The notes beneath the pieces were generated by a model. It saw only the letters and a program-made list of their open reading frames with translations. It searched no databases and was not told the origin of the DNA. From NCBI GenBank assembly GCA_027579435.1, contig JANBPK010000808.1:62001-126000 (forward strand): a DNA stretch of 64,000 nt, written 5' to 3'. The stretch comes from Candolleomyces eurysporus (Eukaryota > Basidiomycota > Agaricomycetes > Agaricales > Psathyrellaceae). Made by a program: the position numbers and the translations under genes. The first letter of the stretch is position 1. Each line of letters begins with the position of its first letter. Below, one piece after another: positions 32,860 to 43,028 of this stretch.

Positions 32860-35845
32860 ATGCATCGACATGGGGCACGAATTCTTCGAACACGACCGGC
32901 CACCTTTGCTCAGGCACGCAGGTCGTCCACTGCCACGAGATTGAAGGCAAGTACCTGCTCTCTTTAATTCTAGACCCCGTCTAATCTAGTATCCTCTGAA
33001 ACAACAGGCCAGAGAAGATGCAGAACTGGTCGAGGACTCTCGCCACAACTCTAGAGACCGCAGCTCATATGCGTCGAAACCTGGCAATGACAGCGATCAC
33101 ATATATCGAAGGGAACCCTCTGGCCAGTCGTTCCGCTCCGGTCTAAAGCCAACCTCAACGCCCTCCAAACCTAAATCCATGGGATGGGATCCACATAGCG
33201 CCCCTTCTCTCTCGAGTCTAGCCTCAGCAAGAGTCGCCCCCACTGCTTCTACACAGACGTTGACCCGTAGAACGAATCGTAGTGCTCAGGACTCCCCCCA
33301 AAACTACGTTTCTCCCCGCAGACGTACAGAGGAGAGAAGTACGACTAGAGAAGCTACTCAATCCTATCCGGTCAACCGTACACATAGTGAAGGATCTCAT
33401 TATGCTCGAAGGGACGCGAGTGGCTCAGATGTGCGACGCGAGAAGTACAAGGAACGTGGATCCTCGCAGCAAGAGCCTTTCCAGTCGCCAAACCGCCGTC
33501 CTGATAGGTTCCCCGTGAACAACCCCATGCGCGAAGAAAACAGGGAGAAGCCAAAACGCAAAGTCAATACCAACAAGCGAGCGCCACTCAAAGTATACAT
33601 ACCCACCACTGTTTCGGTTGGAAATCTAGCAACTATCTTGAAAGTCCGGATAGGTACGGACTATATCCTTTCTCCGACGGTGCACAGGCTTACGGCTGTA
33701 TCAGAACGTTTGCAGAGAAGGATTGTCGACCTTGGCGTAACCGAGAGCCCCTCGTATGATTACGGTCCGTTGCGCCTATTTTTTTGACACTTACTTGCTG
33801 CTGGAACTATGGGCGCATATAGTTTTGACTACCGACTATGCGACATTACTCGCCGAGGAATTTGGTCGGCAACCAGTGATTGACGACGAAGCGGCTTTTG
33901 ATCTCTTCCCTCCGTAAGCCCTGTCCGTCGCCTTCTCCTTCAGGTCTAATTGCTCCTCGTTAGAACACCACATTCAGACCCAGCGTCACTTCCCCTCCGT
34001 CCCCCAATCGTCACAATCATGGGGCACGTTGATCACGGGAAAACAACACTGCTGGACACACTTCGGTCCTCCTCCGTAGCCAAAGGAGAGGCTGGGGGTA
34101 TCACCCAGCACATCGGAGCATTCTCCGTTCCCGTCCAAACCGCGTCCAGTGAATCCTCGAGTCTCAAATCTATCACTTTCCTTGACACACCTGGTCATGC
34201 TGCGTTCTCCGCCATGAGAGCCCGAGGTGCCGGTGTGACAGATATTATCGTTCTGGTTGTCGCAGCAGACGACGGAATTATGCCTCAGACCCGAGAGGTC
34301 ATTGAACTGTATAAAAAGTTTCAGGATACCGTGGGGTTGGTCGTGGCTATCAATAAAGTCGATAAGCCCGCCGCTGACGTCGTGAGTGTGCATGTTGTGG
34401 GCTTTTTAATATGTTCGGATGCTGACAATTCACCCAGGAGACCGTCGAGAAGGCCCTCATGGCAGAGGGCATTCAGTTGGAATCGTACGGAGGTGACATT
34501 CCTGCCGTTTACGTTTCCGGTCTTACGGGACAGGGCCTACCTGACCTCGTCGAAACACTCGCTGCGTTAGCGGAGATGCAAGACCTCCGGGCAGAACAAA
34601 CGGGTTTTGCATTCGGCGAGATCCTGGAATCTAAAGTTCAACGAGGACTCGGGTTGGTTCTGGATTATTGCGTACACCCTCATGTGACTAATTCACTCTT
34701 TATATGTGCAGATTCGTTGCAACAGCCCTCATTTCGAAAGGGTCCTTGAAGACGGGTTCACACATTGTCAGCGGATCGCATTATGCCAAAGTGAGACGCA
34801 TGACCGACTCCACTGGCAAGGTTGTGAGCATTGCGACGCCAGGAATGGCTGTGACGGTCTCGGGATGGAAGACCCTGCCAAAAGCTGGTGACAATGTTAT
34901 CGAGGGCGCAGAAGCCGACGTCAAGCAGGCTCTAGCCAATCGCATTCGGAAGAATGACATTGAGGCCTCGCTGGCTGATGTGGATGCCATAAATGAAACG
35001 CGGAGAGTGGAGCGTGAGCTCAGAGCAGCTGAGGCGCAAGCCAAGCACAAACGGTCTAGTCCCCAATCAAAGGCCCAGGTCGTCGAGGAGTCTGGGCCAA
35101 AGGAGCTAAGAATAATCATCAAGGCAGATGTCAGCGGTAGCGCCGAGGCCGTTGAAGGGGCACTTCAAGGCATCGGGAACAAGATTGCAACCAGCAAGGT
35201 CATTTCAACTGGAGTGGGAGAAGTTTCTGAATCGGACGTCACATTGGCCCAGACTGCAGATGGTAAGGTTTGAACATTTTGGTCCCGATATGCACTTCTC
35301 TTACATCGTTTTCCGCGATTTACAGCGATGATCATCGCATTTTCAGTCTCCGTGCCTCGATCTATTCAACACCTGGCGTCGCGAAATGGGGTTCAGATCT
35401 CTTCGTCCGATATTATCTACAAGCTCATGGATGATGTGCGAAATCGTGTTCGAGCTCTGCTTCCACCAATCATCGAAACCACAGTGACGGGAGAAGCAAA
35501 TGTTCTTCAGCTCTTTGACATTCAAATGAAGGACAAATCCATGAAGAAGGTTGCTGGGTGTAGGGTGGCTAATGGCTTAATAGAAAAATCTAAACATGCA
35601 CGGGTCGTTCGCAAGGGCGAAACGGTCTATGAAGGTACGCTTCACTTCCAGCAAGTCATACGCCTGATCGGCGATCTCACAGTCCTTTCACAGGTTCCCT
35701 CGACACGCTGAAGCAGCTAAAAAAGGATGTTACGGAAGTCCGCAAAGGAATAGAATGCGGCCTTAGTTTTGAGGGCTTTTCTGACCTTCAGGATGGAGAC
35801 CTTATTCAAACTTTTGAACGTATCGAAAAACCTGGCCTGCTTTAG
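32860..35845 (+). CDS. IFM1: Mitochondrial translation initiation factor IF-2
   Basis: Exons 32860..32946, 33008..33764, 33823..33913, 33964..34381, 34438..34652, 34712..35262, 35326..35634 and 35694..35845 join to 859 codons. The presequence [20 protein letters not shown] is rich in Arg. After a charged, disordered region comes the IF2 N-terminal segment ([20 protein letters not shown]). The GTPase domain has the P-loop [10 protein letters not shown], the G2 region [15 protein letters not shown] and NKVDK. Then come domains II (SKVQRGLG), III ([18 protein letters not shown]) and IV ending with [17 protein letters not shown]. It brings fMet-tRNA to the mitochondrial ribosome. The first intron is GC-AG. 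Confidence 0.93.
32947..33007 (+). other. IFM1: GC-AG intron in IFM1
   Basis: Donor ttgaag|gcaagt is the classical GC-donor consensus, acceptor acaacag|gccag. It joins two phase-0 exons; the GT two codons on would break the frame. Confidence 0.85.
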
Positions 35846-35919
35846 ACGAGGCTTGAACTTGGAGCTCTTGATCTAGATAAAATTCTGTTGATCCGCCGAC
35901 CGACCATGCTCGGTTCGTT

Positions 35920-37411
35920 TCATCGTATGATCTCTTTTCCACCGACAGTGCCGGTCCTCCCAGATACCCCAAACGTTAGACTTATGCCACCTAGATCACG
36001 ATCCGTTTTCTCCAAGAGCGTCCAACTTCTGTTGTCCTTCTTTTGTAGAGATAGTTCAACCTAGAGCAGCACGCCACCTCACTCAGCTTGCATATCGCAC
36101 TGTACAGACCTAATAGATTCATACCTTTGTTCCTAGGACTGTATGGGAGGAGTTTGCAGGGTCGATGGGGCCGAATAGCTTGAGGGAACGGATGAAGCGC
36201 TTGTTGTCAGGGAGTTGGAAGTCAAGCTTGATCTAGGACGGGTTGATATCAAGGGCTGAGGGGGGCTGAGATCCTCGAAGAGACACACACCTCGTCCTCT
36301 TCGAACTGGACGCTGCTGTGTTCCTTGATCACCTTCTTAGCGAATACCGAAACGATGATCTTCTCGAGCGTTTGGTAATGGTCAATGCGGCATTGGACAA
36401 GTTCTTCGTTCTTCAAGGATGATTTCAGCCTTTCCGGCCTGGGTTTCAAAGACGCTCGTGCGATAGGCATACCTTGGTGTCTTTCGCCTTTGGGACAAAG
36501 CAATGACGCCCGGTCTTGCAGCCTTGAATCTTCAGGAACTCCTCGAACTCAAGAACCTTGCGTTTACAGCAGAGGTAACCCTTAAAGAAGCACAAAGGAG
36601 GTCAGCGCAACTCGCGGGAACATAAGCATGGGAGCAAACACCACCTTACTGCCTTCTCTGAATATCGGCTGGGAAATAAGACAGAAAAATCAGCAATAGA
36701 CCTGATTGCGATGAAAGGCAGGTTTATAGCATACCTGCAACGGGTGATAAACGCAGACAGTACCCTCTCCATCTCCGAGACGGTTCACCTCATCACTGAC
36801 AAACGAGACGCCGCAACCTTTTCGTACGCACGATTTTCCCGGTGCAACGGGGATACTCAAATCGTCCTCTTCTTCTTCCACGGGGGGCGGTGGAGGTGCA
36901 GGAGTCGTAGACCTGTCGACCACCGCGTTTTGGGGTGTCGCTGCGGCACTTTTGCCGCCACCAACGGAAAAGGTTTCCCTGCCATCGCTTTCGCGCGACA
37001 CGGAGGTGAGACTGGAGGAAGACTGCGCTGCTCCTCCTGATGCTGCTTTAGATTCGGGCGCAGCTTGAGTCGAGTGAGCATCGGTCTCCTGACAACCCTA
37101 GATATCGCGGCGAGAGGTCAGTCGAGACGCTGTCTCGGGCGTCCAAGAACAACTCGGAAGAGGTCTAACCGGTATCTTCATAAAATCGTCGAAATCCAGG
37201 ACGGGCTTGTTAAAATCCGAGCAGCAGCCCCATGATTTAAGACCTTCATGGAAAACCTGGATGTTACGCAAGCCGACGTATATTAGTCCTCCATCGTCTC
37301 TCATGAGCGTGTACCACTGTATCGTACCGGTGCTCCAGGATGGAACGTGCAGACGGCCGCTTCTCCGAGTTCAAACTCTTTGCCACAGCCTTTCCGAGTG
37401 CAAGTAGGCAT
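35920..37411 (-). CDS. CHORD and CS domain protein (RAR1/CHORDC1 type)
   Basis: Two CHORD zinc-binding modules occur in order. CHORD-I starts MPTCTRKGCGKEFELG and includes FHEGLKSWGCCSDFNKPVLD. CHORD-II reads SCVRKGCGVSFVSDEVN, CVYHPLQPIFREGSKGYLCC and KRKVLEFEEFLKIQGC. A p23-like CS domain follows (IKLDFQLPDNKRFIRSLKLF) and ends VELSLQKKDNRSWTLLEK. The last exon, reached by an intron after LGTK, extends the protein to GGKEIIR at 35920. Proteins of this type are Hsp90 co-chaperones. A Pro/Ser-rich linker with a VEEEEDD stretch separates the CHORDs. Convergent with IFM1, with 74 bp between stops. Confidence 0.92.
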
Positions 37412-37644
37412 TCCAAAAATTTACGATGGATAGCTGATCAAGCAGGTGTGAAATATGTATATGAGTTCCAGGGAAAGATGACAAGACTATCGAAATCAAA
37501 TCATTGACCTCATTAAGGATTATGTAAGTTGGTGGTAATTAAACTTGAAGGCTCTGGAAAATTCTAAGGGCAATTCTAACGGCGGCGTTGTGAGCCGTAT
37601 TACGGGGGCTGGCAAGCGTGTATTCATGAATTAATGGATCGCCT

Positions 37645-38921
37645 TCATCCCAGCCCGGGACCATAAGCTTCCCATACCAAGAAACCGATCCCCCACGGCC
37701 CAACGCGAGCAAGTGTTTTCGCGACGTTGGAGACCCACGGCGGAATGCTTGTAGGTTGAGGGTGAACAGGAGGTACGCTATGGGCTAGAGGATCGCGGAC
37801 CAGAGTCAACAAGCCTTCTTCCCGTATCGCTTGCGTCAGCACGGCCGGAATGCTTTGAGACACATGGGGGTTGTCGAACCGATGGAGATAAATGATGCGG
37901 CGTATCCTATCCCAAGGTTGACAAACGGCTTCATATACGAGACCAGCCAGCACCTATCACGATTGAGAAAAAATTAGCACCAGATGACTGTCAACGCAGG
38001 AAGGAACACTTACACCGCCGCCCACCAAGGTTACAGCGTTGACTATCTTTGGTACAGAGGCCAGCTTGTTTCGATCTATGGACGAGCGATTGCAGAGGTC
38101 TTGTGCACTGTTCTTCAGAGATGAGCTTGCGCGTCGGGTGATCTCGAATATTGCAAAGAATGCCGAAAAAGCTACCACAAAGTTGACAGTGGGTTCCCAG
38201 ATAAGACGGAGAGAAGAGAACCGTACCACAGACGTCTTTGGCGAGGCCCCAGCGCCAGCCATCCCAGCCGCGACCTGCCATTTCACCTACGTCACGGAAC
38301 CATGCCCGCAGTTCTCTGATATCTTGAAGATCTTGCTTGACGGTTGAACTCGGGGGTGGTGTACGGCTTTGGAAGACCTCTTTCCAGACAGAAGACCACG
38401 AGTGTCCTCCGGAGCCGCCTTCGAGCAGGAGCCGAACGTTTTCTGCAGGTGCGGCGAGCAAAGCCTGGCATCCGCCTGCAACTGCGCCAGACAACGCCGC
38501 TGTTGTAACCGAATGGTGACCCGTTGAAGGTGCAAGTGCAGTGTATGCTTCTCCGTAAGAGGTCCATAGGACGGTGCCCAAACCGGCGTTCAGAAGCATT
38601 GGGGGCAAGAAGTGCTTTGGGACCACCCAGACGCCATGGCTCTTACACAGCTGGACGACATAGGAGGGGGTGAGCAAGGCACCCTCCTGGTGGGCGACAT
38701 TCTTGAGAAACTGCCAGCCGGTAACTGGGGACGAGTAAGACGAGAGTGGGCTGTCGGCGGATGGAAAACAGACCTTTGGCAGGCCTGAAGAGACGGACAG
38801 GCCTGGAGAAATAGAGGGCAAGGCCGCGAGAGAGAGTGCGAGCACAGGCGGCGTTGAAGTTGTTCACGGTCTCTGAAAGGCCAGCAAAGGGTAGATCGGA
38901 CTCGACCTCAGAGTCTGGCAT
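37645..38921 (-). CDS. Mitochondrial carrier-like protein (SLC25 fold)
   Basis: Starts MPDSEVESDLPFAGLSETVN and enters ARTLSRGLALYFSRPVRLFR. An intron then leads to VTGWQFLKNVAHQEGALL. Two carrier signatures of the type P-x-[DE]-x-x-[RK] are visible, PAENVR and PWDRIR, each after a hydrophobic segment (LSGAVAGGCQALLAAPAE; VLAGLVYEAVCQPWD). A further membrane segment is FSAFFAIFEITRR. The protein ends GFLVWEAYGPGLG. The repeats are degenerate compared with standard carriers, so the substrate cannot be guessed. Divergent from the ALKBH7-like gene with only 55 bp between ATGs. Confidence 0.82.
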
Positions 38922-38976
38922 CCAACCTCATCAGCAACGGTGTCAGAGCCAACCTGCATTTCCTGCACCGCCACCA
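38922..38976. promoter_or_regulatory. Very short bidirectional promoter, carrier/ALKBH7-like
   Basis: The two ATGs lie 55 bp apart on opposite strands. Transcript starts probably overlap or lie inside the other gene's first exon. The sequence is mixed with no TATA box. Confidence 0.55.
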
Positions 38977-39800
38977 ATGCGGCTTCCTCCCCAAATTGCC
39001 CCGTTCTTCACCTTCTGGCCCGCCTACTTTTCAAGCCATGAGCAATCCGTCTTGCTCTCCGCTGCCTTGCTGCGCCTGGACGCCATGGACTCTGTAAAAA
39101 TCCGCAGACAGCGTTCCAAGCTCCGTCCACCCGTTTCCCAAACAAGCTCCTCCGTCCAGCGGCTATTCGCCCCAGACGAACTCTATGACTTTCACGAAGT
39201 ACCTCCGGTCGTCTTCCGATCGTTCAAGGATATTAAACACTAGTCCAGGGCCATTTTGACGGCGTTATCCATCACTACCGAGAGATGCACTTGACTGCAT
39301 GGCCGACAGACGCCCAGGTTCCGGGCCTCTCCCCCGTTCTTGACCGCCTGTACGGTTTGTGTCCCACCAAGGACGTTCAGACCCACCTTTTACATCTCGC
39401 AACGCATGGCGAAATTCTTCCTCACGTTGATAATTTGTCTGCGAGTGGAAGTTGGATCCTCGGGGTCAGTCTTGGCGACCAACGCACCCTCCGCATGGCA
39501 TCCGTCCGTGATAAGAGCCAAGTTTTCGAGCTTCCGTTGCCTTCTGGCAGTATCTACCTTCAGAGGTGAGCTAAAACGCCATCATCGTATCTCGTACTCA
39601 GAGACTAAAGCATACGCTCATAGGGATAATCTCCGTTATTCTTATGAGCATTCCATTGGAAAGAACAGCACTACTCCCGGTCAACGCTTGAGCATTATGA
39701 TTCGAGTATGTTTCACTCACCTTTCCCTTGCATTCAATCTCACTCATTCTTCGCCAAGGATCGCTTCTCCGACTCGCAATCTCCACGTAGTTCAGGATGA
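38977..39800 (+). CDS. ALKBH7-like Fe(II)/2-oxoglutarate dioxygenase
   Basis: Starts MRLPPQIAPFFTFWPAYFSS; splices of about 50 nt lead to GHFDGVIHHYREMHLTAWP. The double-stranded beta-helix core shows the iron ligands HVD in EILPHVDNLSASGSWILGVS and the distal His in NLRYSYEHSIG. The 2OG-binding Arg lies in GQRLSIMIR. This pattern and the short length match mitochondrial ALKBH7, which is tied to necrosis and metabolism rather than DNA repair in animals; the fungal role is unknown. The 3' end is inferred: a donor after IMIR and an AAG acceptor at 39758 give a short tail ending SSG at 39800. Confidence 0.8.
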
Positions 39801-40420
39801 CGATGGTTGCATCACCACTCGTCCTCACGAACATAAGAAGGTTGTTTCCGAGTGGATTTCGGTGGAAGTTTGTTGGGATCGATTCAGCGGTAAGGCTTAT
39901 TTCCGATCCTTATGTCGAGAGCACTCCTGCGATCCTGGCTGCACTTGCCACTTTCGACAAGAGACTTCGCATTCCACAGCACTGGTACCATACATATCGT
40001 CTCCCAAATTCAATCCCTCAAATGTCACCCACCCTAGATCTGATGTCTTCTTTTTCGATCAAAGTTCGCTGGCGTTGAATTTTATCCACGAGGCTTTTGG
40101 GGTTTCAAATTCCTGTCTTCGACAACGGGACACGAATCTTGGGCCAAATAGCACCGGAAGCGAATTCGATTATTACTACGAAAGGAGAAGGACTGAACAA
40201 GGTAACAGCATGCGTCGATCTGGTAGATGGTCGTCATATATGTATAATGGTTAAGTCGTGAGTCGTGAAGGGTCTTGCTAAATGGTCGACATGTGGGCCT
40301 GCCCGAGATGGTTGCCATAAATTACTGTGGCTGACCAGCACCATTAACCCTGTACATGGGAAACGCCAGCTGCCCTGCGTCGGGGATCAACATTGGGCGT
40401 CATGAGTGCAAGAGATCCAC
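39801..40420. other. Convergent region with unexplained open frames
   Basis: Between the ALKBH7-like gene and a small minus-strand gene. Two plus-strand frames stay open here: 39797-40078 (begins MTMVASPLVLTNIRR) and a frame open to 40254 in phase with the ALKBH7 exon. Neither resembles a family I know. They could be 3' UTR, an alternative end of the dioxygenase, or a small separate gene. Confidence 0.35.
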
Positions 40421-40850
40421 TCACGGAAGTCTGAGGATCCTCGGAGGGTTCTCGTCAGTCCGAAGCTCCAGGATGAGGGTACCCTGCTGTAACCGTCAAA
40501 ATGTTAGCCAGTCAACTTTTTTTTCGAATTGGCTTACGTCCGGTAGCCGTTCAGATGCAATAACGGTTGCATATATCACGGTCCCGTTTGCGTCCCAATA
40601 GAATACCCGTGTACCCGCCTATGCAGAGAGTTAGTCAAAGGTCAAGACACGAGAGATTGCTCGGTCTGACTGGGAATGCGTTAAAGTTCATAGCCAAAAT
40701 AGCGCCCGCGAAAGAAGGACCTGCTTGAGTGAGTGAAGAAGACGGGGCACTCGAAGTTCTTGGTTTTATACTTGGTTGTATCGTGGCCTTACGCGTTTCC
40801 GGCGCTTCATGTCCACATAGCTGTGAGAGAGCAGAAATGCGTAGCAATTA
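40421..40850 (-). CDS. Small hypothetical protein, possible Tudor/SH3-like fold
   Basis: Exons 40421..40483 (or 40486), 40538..40618, 40671..40720 and an upstream exon from 40793 join in phase. The product includes CGHEAPETRPSFAGAILAMN, FNAFPAGTRVFYWDANGTVI and YATVIASERLPD(Q)GTLILEL, ending PPRILRLP. The tryptophan-centred short beta strands look like a small barrel found in short Agaricomycete proteins, but that is a resemblance only. The first exon's start is not found: upstream minus-strand sequence to about 41270 may hold more exons. A CAGCAG acceptor at the last intron allows an optional Gln. Confidence 0.42.
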
Positions 40851-41480
40851 ATTGGTAAGTCATAGCCAGGGTATTGGGGGCTGGGCAGGAGGAGTGGTCC
40901 GACGGCAGAAGTAGTGATGTACGAGATGCATACAAGATGCAAAAGGCGATGAGGGTCTGTCGAGACCAGGGGTAGGGATGCCGATCGATCAATGTTGGAA
41001 GGAGAGATCGTGGACTGAGGATTTGCATCGATTTGCTCCACGAGGCCAATGGCTGCCTTTTCCCGCTGTACGAGTTCTCAGGAAGACCATGAGGTGGAGG
41101 TCCACATTTCATATCAGAAGCCAATACAGCTGAGACGTTAATAAGAGGGTTTTTCCATCTGATACCTCGGCGTACCGGAACCGTGGGCGACAACAGACGA
41201 ATGGTGGGGAAGGGACTGGAACAAGAGGCTCTGAAATTCCACTCCATCAGGCTAAATAGGACAGGATGCATTTACAGATCACTCCACCTCTTATTGGGCC
41301 AGTGGAGGCGAACGAATACTCGTCTCCATTTCTCAGAGGAGTAATCCAGGGTGAGGCCATCGCAGCGGTTCAGAAGCAAGCCTTGAGGAGCAGTGGGACC
41401 CTTCTGCGGCCCGGCCAGTACCGTGTGAGACCGTTTGTCCATTCTCATCGACCATCTCTTCTTCCACCCAAACTGCTAGG

Positions 41481-43028
41481 ATGCCGCCCAGCTCAAAGTC
41501 TGCTGCACGACATGACATGTCCGTCATATTGGTTACAGGGTCCTATGACCATGAAATCAGATTCTGGGAAGCTTGGAGTGGCATTTGTTCACGAACCATT
41601 TCACGTACAGGAGAAACTGGTGTACTTATCTCGTTCTTCGATGTCATCATCGTGTCGCTGAGTGACTTTCACAGCAAGTTAACCGCCTTGCTATATCACC
41701 AGAGTATGGGTTCTAACGACGTCACAACATGAATCATCCTCTCAAATCATTGGTCTTAGTAAACGCCTTTTGGCTGCTGCAATTCACAAGAAGGTCAATA
41801 TATACGACATAGCGAGTCCTTCAAATGAACCTGTAAGTGCTTGAATTGCTTTTTTATGATTCAATTAATTGTGCTTTTCAAAAGGTAATCGCTTTCGAAG
41901 GTCACACATCGAACGTGTCTGCGGTGGCATTTCATACTGAGGGGAAGTGGCTCGTTACCGGCAGTGAGGATGGCACAATCAAAATATGGGATCTCCGGTA
42001 TGTTTCACCGATACCTTGGTGTGAAGGATTAACTGCAACATCTTATTCCCCAGATCTACGAGCCTCCACAGAACGTATGACAATGGTGCTCCGGGTGCGC
42101 TCGCTTGAAGAGGGTCTCTTGACCGTATTTCTCATTTGAAGCCCTCTAGTCAACGATGTCATTGTTCACCCAAATCAGGGCGAACTTATCTCGTGCGACC
42201 AAGCTGGAAGCATCAAGCAATGGGATCTGTCAGATAACATTTGTTCCCATGAATTGGTATTTGAACCCTCGTTTGTGTTCCGGCATATCTCAACTCAAAA
42301 TTCACAGACGCCAGCGGGAGATGTCCCGATACGTTCAGTAACACTAGCACTGGACGGTACATGCTTGGTGGCAGGAAACAACAAGGTTTTTTTTTTTGGA
42401 ATTCTCTCGATCTCAGTGATCCGCGACGATTGACAACTGTATTCCATCGAACAGGGACAATGCTATGTCTGGAAGGTCAACGACGAGAATTCGAATCTCC
42501 CGCGGTTCCAAGCAGTTACCAGATTTCAGGCACACAACAAATACCTAACTCGGTGTCTTCTGAGTCCAGACGCTAGGTTTGCCTTTGCCTCATGTTGTAT
42601 CCCCGATTTTTCTGGATACTAATCATAAAACTACCCAGATATCTGGCAACGTGCTCTGCCGATACAAGCGTCAAGATTTGGTCAATCGGCCACAATTATG
42701 ACTTTAGATTGGAGAGAGTATTGATGGGCCACCAGCGGTGGGTTTGGGACTGTGCTTTCAGTGCAGATTCGGCGTATCTTGTTACAGGTGTGTCTTGCGG
42801 CCCTCATTTCCAACGGAACACATGATATAACTCATTTACTCATTTACTCTCAGCTTCCTCGGATCATACAGCAAGACTTTGGGAAATGGCTTCGGGGGAA
42901 ACAGTGCGACAGTATAATGGGCATCACAAAGGTCTGTTATTAATTTGACTCTAGCGAAATTCAGAACTCATTTTTTTTCGACGTCACCAGCCGCTGTCTG
43001 CTGTGCCCTTCATGATGGTGCTAGTTGA
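41481..43028 (+). CDS. LST8: TOR complex WD40 subunit Lst8
   Basis: A seven-bladed WD40 protein: [133 protein letters not shown], and [20 protein letters not shown]. It ends [12 protein letters not shown]. Sequence and repeat order match Lst8/GbetaL/Wat1, the subunit that binds the kinase domain in TORC1 and TORC2. About eight introns; the first uses the downstream AAG of a cagcaag acceptor, since the CAG would give a stop. One intron (from about 42387) opens with a long T run. Confidence 0.92.
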
